From: an uncultured Pirellulaceae bacterium
Lineage (GTDB): Bacteria > Planctomycetota > Planctomycetia > Pirellulales > Pirellulaceae
NCBI GenBank assembly: GCA_937929805.1
Contig: CALFUT010000015.1
Location: 57,566 to 121,565, forward strand
DNA: 64,000 bases
Direction: 5' to 3'
The translations under genes were made by a program, and so were the position numbers. Every line of letters starts with the position of its first letter. Within the stretch, counting starts at the first letter, position 1. Positions 33,623-43,506 of this stretch are shown one piece after another. The notes under the pieces were generated by a model. It searched no databases and was not told the origin of the DNA. It saw only the letters and a program-made list of their open reading frames with translations.

Positions 33623-34738
33623 GTGAAAGTAAAAATCAATCGAGAATCGTTTCAGAAAGTGTTTCAGGTTGCCGCCGCGGTTGCACCTGCTCGCAGTCCA
33701 AAAACGATTCTTCAAAACGTGAAGATGGACGTTACCGAAAAAGGCGGCCTGCTGACTGCCACCGATATGGAGGTTGGCGTCCGACTGAATATTCCTGATC
33801 TAGATGTTGATACCGTTGGTACAGCAGTGATCCCGGTGCAGCGATTGAATATGATCTTGCGAGAATCTTCTGACGAATTCTTGTTCATCGAATCGGATCC
33901 AGACAAGACGCTAGTAACGGGGCAGAGCAGTCGATTCGAATTGCAATCACAAAATCCGGATGAATTTCCTGAAGTCGCTGACTTTGAGGACAACGACTAT
34001 TTTGAAGTGACTGCCGGCGTAATGCGAGAACTGATTAAGCGCACTTTGTTCGCGACCGATTCTGAAAGTAGTCGCTATGCACTGGGTGGCGTGTTGCTGG
34101 AAATGGAAGGCGACTCAATCGTGGCGGTCGGCACCGATGGTCGACGTTTGGCGAAAATGCAGGGCGCTCTTTCGAAAACAGGTAATCCTTCGGCAGGATC
34201 AGCAACGATCGTGCCGGCACGAGCGATGCAATTGATCGAGCGTATTCTTCCTGAAGACTCGGTAAAGATACAGTTGGCCGCTCGAGCTAACGATCTATTG
34301 ATCCGGGAACCGGGTTGCGTGTTTTACACTCGCCTAGTCGAAGGCCGGTTCCCAAAATGGCGCGATGTGCTGCCGGATCGATCCGATTCCAATCGAATCG
34401 ATATCCCAGTAGGACCGATGTACTCGGCGCTGCGACAAGCGGCGATCGTTTCTAGTGACGAGTCACGCGGCGTTGATTTCACTTTCAATCAAGGCTCTTT
34501 GGTGCTTAGCAATAGTACGGCCGAGGTAGGTCAGTCGCGGATTGAGATGCCGGTACCTTTCGATAACGACGAACTGACAATCACATTGGATCATCGGTAC
34601 GTGGCAGATTTTTTAAAGGTGCTACAGCCCGATAAGACGTTCACGCTCGATATCGAAAATGGGGATCAAGCTGCCTACTGCGTCACTGACGATAACTATG
34701 GATATGTGATCATGCCGCTGGCAAAAGACCGTCGATAA
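33623..34738 (+). CDS. dnaN: DNA polymerase III sliding clamp (beta subunit)
   Basis: 371 residues from GTG 33623, with AAAGGA 8 bases upstream. The start (VKINRESFQKVFQVAAAVAP), the three-fold repeated clamp domains and the C-terminus CVTDDNYGYVIMPL are typical. It forms the ring that tethers DNA polymerase III. In the usual dnaA-dnaN order. Confidence 0.97.
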   Translation: MKVKINRESFQKVFQVAAAVAPARSPKTILQNVKMDVTEKGGLLTATDMEVGVRLNIPDLDVDTVGTAVIPVQRLNMILRESSDEFLFIESDPDKTLVTGQSSRFELQSQNPDEFPEVADFEDNDYFEVTAGVMRELIKRTLFATDSESSRYALGGVLLEMEGDSIVAVGTDGRRLAKMQGALSKTGNPSAGSATIVPARAMQLIERILPEDSVKIQLAARANDLLIREPGCVFYTRLVEGRFPKWRDVLPDRSDSNRIDIPVGPMYSALRQAAIVSSDESRGVDFTFNQGSLVLSNSTAEVGQSRIEMPVPFDNDELTITLDHRYVADFLKVLQPDKTFTLDIENGDQAAYCVTDDNYGYVIMPLAKDRR

Positions 34739-34796
34739 AATTAGCTGATAGCACGAAATAGCGATGCTGATCATTAGGTGGCAAAAAGGAATCGAG

Positions 34797-35162
34797 ATGA
34801 CTGACAACTGGGACGAAATCGATTTCGAGAACGCTCATCAGTTGGTCAATCAGCGACGGCGTTACAAGCGAAAGCCAAAGAAGCCGGCGAACTTGCTGTC
34901 GCAATTGATGGCCAGAAAAGGATACGGACAAGAAAAATCGAACAACGAACTCCAAGAAGTCTGGGAAAGAATCGCGACACCGCTTAAGGATTTCACGAAA
35001 ACGGGTACCGTCCGGCGTGGTGTTTTAGAAATCTTTGTGACTAGCCCGGCAATCACACAACAACTCGAATTTCAAAAGAAACAACTTCTAGCGGAACTGA
35101 ACCGTCAGTTGCCGCAAAATAAAATCCGCGAAATCAGATTTCGCATAGGGAATGTTCACTGA
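34797..35162 (+). CDS. DciA-like (DUF721) helicase-loading factor
   Basis: 121 residues from ATG 34797, with AAGGA 7 bases upstream (the ORF start at 34764 is earlier). The KH-like DUF721 domain is seen in WERIATPLKDFTKTGTVRRG then VLEIFVTSPAITQQLEFQKK. DciA loads the replicative helicase in bacteria that lack DnaC/DnaI. It lies in the dnaA region, 3 bases before gyrB, a placement seen widely. Confidence 0.85.
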   Translation: MTDNWDEIDFENAHQLVNQRRRYKRKPKKPANLLSQLMARKGYGQEKSNNELQEVWERIATPLKDFTKTGTVRRGVLEIFVTSPAITQQLEFQKKQLLAELNRQLPQNKIREIRFRIGNVH

Positions 35163-37646
<2,484 letters not shown>

Positions 37647-37863
37647 ACAAGTGGCAGAAAAAGCCGACGTACGAGAGGGGAACGCTCCGTCCGCCCCGCT
37701 TCGACGATTGAGCTTTTCGGAGGGTTTAAACTTGCTTTCAGCCTTCTCGCACAGCCAGTATTTCTAGGCCACGGATTTTCACCGATCTACACGAATAAAG
37801 TAGGGCGGCTTAATCCGTGTGAATCCTTGCAGGTTCGTGGCAAATTTTACTTGAGGAAGACCG

Positions 37864-39333
37864 ATGAACGAACAAGTCGCTAAACTCGGACCCTCCATCG
37901 TCTGGACTCACTTCGAACAACTCAATGCTGTGCCTCGACCTTCCAAACAAGAAGAACGAGTCATCCAGTTCATGCGTGACTTTGGCGAATCACTGGGTCT
38001 GGAAACGATCGTCGATTCGGTCGGCAACGTCATCATCAAAAAGCCGGCCACCACGGGCATGGAAGATCGACAAACCGTGATCCTCCAATCGCACTTGGAC
38101 ATGGTGCACCAAAAGAATGCCGACACGGATTTCGATTTCCAGACACAGGGCATCCAATCGTACATCGATGGCGAATGGGTCAAGGCGAAAGGTACCACTC
38201 TCGGTGCCGACAACGGCATGGGAGCCGCATCGATGATGGCCGTTTTGTCATCCACCGATATTCAACACGGCCCGATCGAATGTTTGTTTACCATCGACGA
38301 AGAAACCGGCATGACGGGAGCCCAAAATATTGATCCGGGTCTGCTGTCGGGCAAGATTTTGCTCAACACGGACACCGAAGACGAAGGTGAATTATGCATC
38401 GGCTGCGCGGGCGGCATCGATTCGACCGTCACAATGGACTACACGTCCATGCCGTACAGTGCGATCGAATTCGAACATGAAACGATCAAGCTGTCGGTCA
38501 CCGGTTTGATGGGTGGCCACTCAGGTTGCGAGATCCACCTTGGACGTGGAAACGCGAACAAGATCATGAACGAGCTGCTGCAGACGACAGCGATCCCGTT
38601 TGGGGTCACGGTTGGAACGATCGCGGGCGGTAGTCTTCGCAATGCGATCCCTCGCGAGTCATTCGCGACCATCGTTGTCCCAAAAGATACGGTCGACAGT
38701 TTTCGCGAGTCAATCGAATCACTGGCCGAACAATTCAAGAAAACGTTATCCAAGACAGACCCGGACCTAACGGTCACGATTGAAACAGCGGCTGCACCCG
38801 AAACGGTCATGGAGCCCATTAGTCAGCAGGTTCTGTTGAACTCGTTGGATGCGGCGCCCAACGGCGTGCACGCGATGAGCCCAGATGTCGACGGGTTGGT
38901 GGAGACATCGACCAACCTTTCCATGGTCAAAGTGACAGATGGTAAGGTTACGATCGACTTTTTGACTCGCAGTAGTGTGGAAGCAGGCCGAGACGAACTG
39001 GCTTCAAAGATCCGATCAACGTTTCCGGAGAAGCATTTTCAAGTCGAAGACTCCGGAGCCTACCCCGGTTGGAAGCCGAACGCCGATTCCGACATCAAGC
39101 GATTGATGATCGAGATTTACCAAAATCTTTACGGCAAGCAGCCCATCGTCAACGCGGTTCACGCGGGACTTGAATGCGGCATTTTGGGCGGGCGATATCC
39201 GGGCTTGGATATGATCAGTTTCGGCCCGACGATCAAGCATCCCCACAGCCCCGACGAAAAGTGTCACATTCCCAGCGTCAAAAAGTACTGGGACTTTCTT
39301 GTCGCGGTGCTGGAAAAGATCCCGGCGAAGTAA
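37864..39333 (+). CDS. pepD: Aminoacyl-histidine dipeptidase (M20C, PepD)
   Basis: 489-residue cytosolic dinuclear zinc dipeptidase. LQSHLDMVHQKN gives the first zinc ligand, TLGADNGMGAA the bridging Asp, and TIDEETGMTGA the catalytic Glu pair. The C-terminus (HAGLECGILGGRYPGLDMIS; SFGPTIKHPHSPDE) is the M20C signature. GAAGA-type RBS precedes ATG 37864. The 217 bases upstream carry fragments of the dispersed repeat found at 39345 and elsewhere. Confidence 0.94.
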   Translation: MNEQVAKLGPSIVWTHFEQLNAVPRPSKQEERVIQFMRDFGESLGLETIVDSVGNVIIKKPATTGMEDRQTVILQSHLDMVHQKNADTDFDFQTQGIQSYIDGEWVKAKGTTLGADNGMGAASMMAVLSSTDIQHGPIECLFTIDEETGMTGAQNIDPGLLSGKILLNTDTEDEGELCIGCAGGIDSTVTMDYTSMPYSAIEFEHETIKLSVTGLMGGHSGCEIHLGRGNANKIMNELLQTTAIPFGVTVGTIAGGSLRNAIPRESFATIVVPKDTVDSFRESIESLAEQFKKTLSKTDPDLTVTIETAAAPETVMEPISQQVLLNSLDAAPNGVHAMSPDVDGLVETSTNLSMVKVTDGKVTIDFLTRSSVEAGRDELASKIRSTFPEKHFQVEDSGAYPGWKPNADSDIKRLMIEIYQNLYGKQPIVNAVHAGLECGILGGRYPGLDMISFGPTIKHPHSPDEKCHIPSVKKYWDFLVAVLEKIPAK

Positions 39334-39344
39334 AAGAGTAGCGG

Positions 39345-39622
39345 GCCACAGATTTGCGCGGATTAACACGGATTTACGGTGCGCTAATCCGTGAAGTCCA
39401 GCAATCATCCGTAGCGTAAAATTCGTCCACCTACTTTTGACAGGATCAACATGATGGACAGGATATCCTATGCGCGGTGGATCATGTTCATCCTGTAAAT
39501 CCTGTCCAAAACAAAGGCAGGTCTTTTCGTCCAAGGCGAACCACTGATCGACACTAATCTTTCATCTCGACGCTACCGTTACGAGTCTTTGATCAGTGCG
39601 GATTAGCGGTGATTAGTGTTCT
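39345..39622. repeat. Dispersed repeat, family A copy 1
   Basis: Starts with CCACAGATTTGCGCGGATTA, includes the core GACAGGATCAACATGATGGA ... GGATCATGTTCATCCTGTAA and ends GATTAGCGGTGATTAGTGTT. The same order of blocks recurs at 40741-40942 and 43108-43340, with shorter cores at 43384-43470 and 56322-56392. It fills the gap between pepD and the PEP-CTERM gene; no gene is visible in it. Confidence 0.85.
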
Positions 39623-39652
39623 TTTTTCAACGCCGGGTGCTCATAGTAAGGC

Positions 39653-40495
39653 CTACCGTTTGGTGCGACGAGTGATCATACTTGCCGCGAATAGCGAAAG
39701 CAGAGCGATGCTTGATGGTTCAGGTACCGCGGCAGCAACCGGGTTGGCGACGATTAGTTGTGATGCGATTGCTGGATCAGAAAAAGAAGCTGTAAACGTA
39801 TTGAAAGCGTCAGCGGTTCCGGTCCTACTCGACGCACGCAAACTGGCTCCTACGAAGAAACTATCGCCAGGGTCAACGCTGAACGAAACGGAGCCATTAT
39901 CAACCCCGCCGGCAGTATCACCGTCGACAAACAGAGAATCGTTACCCAACGGCTCGGCAAGATTTTCGAAGTACCAAGTCCCAAAATCGGAGAAGTACAA
40001 GGGTGCAACAAAGGAATCCGCGCCAAGAACTCCAAGCGATGCGGATGTCGATTCATCACCAAAGGTTCCACTATCTAACACCTCGGCATCAAGTTCAAAA
40101 TCAATCGTGATGGTGGTACTGACCGTACCATCATAGGTGTATCCCTGCACGCCAAAGGCCGAAGCCGATCCACCTTGTCCACTCGTGGAAAATGATAACG
40201 CCTTAAGTTCTGGCAGATAGGTTTCGGGTGCGGCGTAGTAAGCACTCGCTTGAGACAATCCGTAGGTGGTGCTAATCGCATTTGCAATACTGGCAAGCTC
40301 ACCTCCGTCAGAGTCGAAGTCAGCATCACCGGTACAGAAACTAGGGCAACTAGAAAACGTGCTTGCTCCAGCCGACACGCCGAAACCGCTTGGAAGAAGG
40401 GACTGGCCAAACGACTGCGATGCCGAGTGAAAGTTTAGGTAGCAGATTAGAGCAAGCGTCATCGTAAACGCAGTTGAGGATTTTAGATTGCGCAT
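39653..40495 (-). CDS. PEP-CTERM sorting-domain exported protein
   Basis: 280 residues. N-terminal signal peptide (TAFTMTLALICYLNFHSAS) and a C-terminal PEP-CTERM tail: VPEPSSIALLSLFAASMI followed by TRRTKR, the motif removed or processed by exosortase. The body is Ser/Gly/Asp-rich and beta-prone with no known enzyme domain. Expected at the outer surface or in extracellular matrix. No exosortase in the window. Confidence 0.85.
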   Translation of the reverse strand: MRNLKSSTAFTMTLALICYLNFHSASQSFGQSLLPSGFGVSAGASTFSSCPSFCTGDADFDSDGGELASIANAISTTYGLSQASAYYAAPETYLPELKALSFSTSGQGGSASAFGVQGYTYDGTVSTTITIDFELDAEVLDSGTFGDESTSASLGVLGADSFVAPLYFSDFGTWYFENLAEPLGNDSLFVDGDTAGGVDNGSVSFSVDPGDSFFVGASLRASSRTGTADAFNTFTASFSDPAIASQLIVANPVAAAVPEPSSIALLSLFAASMITRRTKR

Positions 40496-40961
40496 CGGAT
40501 TGAATCCTGTGAGAGAGAAAAATCGAACTCGCTGATGTTAACAGAAACTAGGTTGACTTCCATGAAAATTCCGGGAGCAAACGTATAACAAAATGATGGC
40601 AAAAGCTCAACAAGATTGCGCTCGTCCGTATCGGTGTCCGCATCAAGTACGATTCTCAATTCGTCATCATCAACTCAAAAGCTTACCCATAGATAACCCA
40701 TTGCTTTCGGCGCAATCGTGAACTGAAGCGTGGATGAATAGCGGACCACAGATTTGCGCGGATCAACATGATGGACAGGATACTCTCACCGCGGTGGATC
40801 ATGTTCATCCTGTAATCCTATCAAAAAAGAAAGCTCATTTCGTCCAAGGCGAACCACTAATCTTCACTGATCGACACTAATTTTAACTCAGCGCGACAGG
40901 TCACGAGTCCTTGATTGGTGCGGATTAGGGTTGATTAGTGTTCGTCCTCGCTCTGTTGGCG
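40496..40961. repeat. Intergenic region with family A repeat copy 2
   Basis: Between the PEP-CTERM and zinc-ribbon genes. 40741-40942 repeats the family A order: CCACAGATTTGCGCGGAT, GATGGACAGGATACT, GGATCATGTTCATCCTGT, CGTCCAAGGCGAACCACT and GATTAGTGTT. This copy is shorter than copy 1: the block after the GCGCGGAT start is deleted. 40496-40740 shows nothing I can name beyond the PEP-CTERM promoter zone. Confidence 0.75.
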
Positions 40962-41213
40962 TTAGTCCCAGCGTCGCAGGGAACCATGTCGAAACCAGCG
41001 TTTGATTTGTTTCCAACGGTCCTTGGATTCTTGAGTCGCCATGTTGGTCTTGCCGATGGCCATTCCGCCCGCATCCGGGCTTAGGTTTTGCTTCCCGCAG
41101 GCAACGCAGAAGGTAGTGCCGCTTGGCAACGGTTCACGACACCCGTAGCAAGTTCTGTCGGTAGAGATTTCATTTGAGTCGCGATTCTGATCCACTTGTT
41201 TGTTCTCCATCAA
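40962..41213 (-). CDS. Small zinc-ribbon protein downstream of the retron
   Basis: 83 residues with two CxxC pairs 12 residues apart (CYGCREPLPSGTTFCVACG), a double zinc-ribbon like those at the ends of many bacterial regulators, and a basic C-terminus (RWKQIKRWFRHGSLRRWD). It lies 95 bases downstream of the RT-TIR gene on the same strand, so it could be read through as part of the same unit. It could instead be an unrelated small gene; ORF size alone does not prove it is expressed. Confidence 0.55.
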   Translation of the reverse strand: MMENKQVDQNRDSNEISTDRTCYGCREPLPSGTTFCVACGKQNLSPDAGGMAIGKTNMATQESKDRWKQIKRWFRHGSLRRWD

Positions 41214-41308
41214 ATCCAGCCGTACAACGGTAGTTCGATGGAGTGATGGGAATATTGGAGAAGCAGTCAGCGGAATTCAGTGGGTCGATTAGATTGGGCT
41301 GTCTCTCC

Positions 41309-42805
41309 CTATTTTTTGAGTTCGGCAATTGTTCTAGCAAGGTCCTCAGGGTTGTCGTTCCATTCCAGATAGAGTTTGTCACCTAGCAGCGGAAGTTCTT
41401 GCAATACGGTTTCAGCATCCCCAACGATCAAAGGAAGGATTTTGTGCTGGCCATCAATTTCCCGTGCAATCGCGCTGTTGAGTTCTTTCATCGGCCAAGC
41501 CTTTTTTACGGAAGCGTCAGAAATTATGGCAACGAAAAATTTCGCTTGGCCAAGAGCTAGGTTAATTTTCTCAGTAATTGAATCGCCCCAACTAATATAC
41601 TTTTGATCTACAAAAGCCTTTAGGCCAACTGCCGTACATGCTGACTCAAGCGGTAAAGCGACAGTTTCTTTTTCTTCACTAGCATGACAAATAAACACAT
41701 CGAAACTATCAGCTTTCATTCTTGCACTCACAATAAATTTCGGTGGTTGACTATCCACTTGGCTGATTTGGGCCGCCAGATTGTGGAATACTACATCGTC
41801 GTTTCGAATCATTTTCAAATACGCGAGCTTTCCATAAACGACTTTCTTGAAGTAGCTGCCATCATTGTCTTTGGGGAGATAGACCTCATGTTTGGAAAAC
41901 TTGGTTACGTACTCCCGTTCAGCATTTGAAACGCCAAACTTTTTCCAAGCATGAATCATTGCCCGAATCTGCCTAATGAACTTTCGCCGCACATTTGGAA
42001 ACTCATTGACGGTTACGCCGGCAACTTCTTGACGTACGCTTCTGATTTGCATGCGGACTTTTGCATGATTTATGCGAAACCCTTCCGACTCAATGGCCTC
42101 AGACAATCTTCCCCCAACTCTCGAACCCATCGTTACAGGGTTGGGTTCATCCAATTCCGCCAAGGCTGAAGGAAAATTTTTCTTGTTGCTTGAGAAAGTC
42201 AGATCATCAGCGTATCGAGAATATTTGCAATGATAGCGTCTCGCGAGCCTTGTCAAGCGACCGTCCAACCCTCTTGCAATCATGTTTGAAATGACTGGTG
42301 AAGTACATGCGCCTTGAGGTAGCCGGTTTGAAAAGGTCAGTAGCTGAGCAAGTACCGAAGCGGTGTTCTCTTCGATTTCATAGGGCTTAGAAATGAATAG
42401 CCCACGCACTCTTCCAAAATTAATGGAACCGTAGAAATCTTCGAGGTCCACGTTGAGGACGTATCGAGAGTTTGTGTGAGGTCTTGCGTTTGTCAGTACG
42501 CTGCGGCCTTTGATAAAGGCATGTGCTGATGGTTTGGGTTGATAGATCTGGTCCAAAACCGGTCGGAGCTTTTGCTGAAGTATCGAAATTCCTTTTGTAG
42601 GTTTGTCGATCGTCCGAACGCCGCCAGTTTTTTTAGGGATCTCGAATGAGTTGTATCGATTCGCTTCATGCTTAACGTAAAGTAGATAGCGAATTCTTGA
42701 GTAAGGGACTTCGAGAAGGCTTGCCAAGTCATTGGGGCCGCTCATTTCGTTGAAAGCCTTTACAGCCTGGTCTAGCGACTTGTCAAGGGTTGGTTTGATT
42801 GTCAA
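41309..42805 (-). CDS. Retron-type reverse transcriptase fused to a TIR domain
   Basis: 498 residues from TTG 42805, preceded by GGAAAGAGG at good spacing; the frame is open to 42919, but that part overlaps the predicted retron RNA, and ATG 42745 is a later alternative. The RT domain (about residues 50-265) has IPKKTGGVRTID, the retron NAxxH motif as TNARPHTN, VLNVDLEDFY, LPQGACTSPVISN, and the catalytic YADD in YSRYADDLTFSS (residues 198-201). The retron VTG position reads VAG (RQEVAGVTVN). After a linker, residues 366-498 form a TIR domain (DSFDVFICHASEEKETVALP; ISDASVKKAWPMKEL, with the likely NADase Glu at 441). Retron RT paired with TIR is known as anti-phage architecture; activation of NAD depletion upon infection is the expected role, not shown here. 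The gene sits amid repeats and gene remnants, typical of a defence island. Confidence 0.9.
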   Translation of the reverse strand: MTIKPTLDKSLDQAVKAFNEMSGPNDLASLLEVPYSRIRYLLYVKHEANRYNSFEIPKKTGGVRTIDKPTKGISILQQKLRPVLDQIYQPKPSAHAFIKGRSVLTNARPHTNSRYVLNVDLEDFYGSINFGRVRGLFISKPYEIEENTASVLAQLLTFSNRLPQGACTSPVISNMIARGLDGRLTRLARRYHCKYSRYADDLTFSSNKKNFPSALAELDEPNPVTMGSRVGGRLSEAIESEGFRINHAKVRMQIRSVRQEVAGVTVNEFPNVRRKFIRQIRAMIHAWKKFGVSNAEREYVTKFSKHEVYLPKDNDGSYFKKVVYGKLAYLKMIRNDDVVFHNLAAQISQVDSQPPKFIVSARMKADSFDVFICHASEEKETVALPLESACTAVGLKAFVDQKYISWGDSITEKINLALGQAKFFVAIISDASVKKAWPMKELNSAIAREIDGQHKILPLIVGDAETVLQELPLLGDKLYLEWNDNPEDLARTIAELKK

Positions 42806-42807
42806 AA

Positions 42808-42940
42808 GAGACCTCTTTCCTCGCACCTTATCTAGGATCGGGCTAATGACTAGCAGGTCAATAAACTCGAATCGCTTAAAGCCTAACAGTTTCGTTCTCT
42901 GCTGCAGGATCGACAGCAAATATAGAGGAAAGAGGCCCTC
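42808..42940 (-). ncRNA. Candidate retron msr-msd RNA with a1/a2 inverted repeats
   Basis: Read on the minus strand, CCTCTTTCCTC (42935-42925) and GAGGAAAGAGG (42822-42812) are perfect 11-nt inverted complements about 100 bases apart. G-U and G-C pairs extend the stem outward by three (GGG against TCT). This is the layout of retron a1 and a2 arms, immediately before the RT start. The first internal hairpin is TGCTG (42918-42914) with CAGCA (42904-42900), as expected for msr; further pairs (GGCT 42883-42880 with AGCC 42844-42841, TGAC with GTCA at 42860-42847) could be msd. The branching G is not certain. The a2 arm contains the RT ribosome binding site. Confidence 0.72.
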
Positions 42941-42944
42941 AAAA

Positions 42945-42972
42945 ATAATAGCCGATGCCTAACGAGCGTAAA
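42945..42972 (-). promoter_or_regulatory. Candidate promoter of the retron unit
   Basis: On the minus strand TTTACG (42972-42967, 4 of 6 to the -35 consensus) is followed after 16 bases by TATTAT (42950-42945, -10). Transcription would then start near 42938, at the first bases of the a1 stem, as expected for a retron transcript. Confidence 0.5.
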
Positions 42973-43090
42973 AGGAGAGACCGGTACTGGTGGTGTCGCG
43001 GTAACAGCGCGCGCTGATGCCCTTGAAGTACTCCGCAAATGACCACACTCGCTCCAACGCGTCGCGGATCTGGGGCTCGGTAAACTGAAG
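42959..43090 (-). pseudogene. Duplicated C-terminal fragment of the 43507-46065 gene
   Basis: On the minus strand from 43090 the bases encode LQFTEPQIRDALERVWSFAE then YFKGISARCYRD before diverging (TTSTGLSFYAR) and stopping at TAG 42961-42959. The neighbouring gene ends with LQFTEPQLRDALERVWTFAE CFKGISARSYHD: 27 of 32 residues are shared. No start or upstream part remains. The retron promoter lies inside its last codons. Confidence 0.88.
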
Positions 43091-43107
43091 TGTGACTCAA
43101 TAGCTGG

Positions 43108-43470
43108 CCTCAGATTTGCACCGATCGATGCAGCGTTAATCCGTGGCTTACAATTTGTCTACCTACTTTTGACAGGATCAACAGGATATTCTCTACGCGC
43201 TGGATCATGTTCATCCTGTAATCCTGTAAAAAACAGAGGCAGGTAATTCTGTCTGAGGCTAACCACTGATCGACCCGAATTTTCATCTCGACCGACCGTC
43301 ATGAATCCTTGATTAGTGTGGATTAGCGGCGATTAGTGTTTTTCTTCGCTCAGCTCCCATCGTGTGGGGTTAGCCGGGAATTCTGACAGGATCAACATGA
43401 TGGACAGGATGTTGTCTGCGCGCCAGATCATGTTCATCCTGTAAATCCTGTCAAAACAAAGGCAGGCCAT
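43108..43470. repeat. Dispersed repeat, family A copies 3 and 4
   Basis: 43108-43340 repeats the long family A order (CAGATTTGCACCGATC, TACTTTTGACAGGATCAACA, GGATCATGTTCATCCTGTAA, GATTAGCGGCGATTAGTGTT). 43384-43470 holds a second core only (GACAGGATCAACATGATGGA to CATGTTCATCCTGTAAATCC). They fill the space between the gene-end remnant and the full-length secreted-protein gene. Confidence 0.85.
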
Positions 43471-43506
43471 TAACCCTTGCAACGCAACCCGTAGACAACC
43501 CATTGC

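Noticed and set aside
41309..42805. Group II intron or DGR reverse transcriptase
   Set aside because: It has the NAxxH retron motif, no maturase or HNH domain, and a TIR domain instead; no template/variable repeat pair was seen.
42806..42919. N-terminal extension of the RT ORF
   Set aside because: It overlaps the inverted-repeat RNA and lacks family residues; the TTG at 42805 has a better ribosome binding site.
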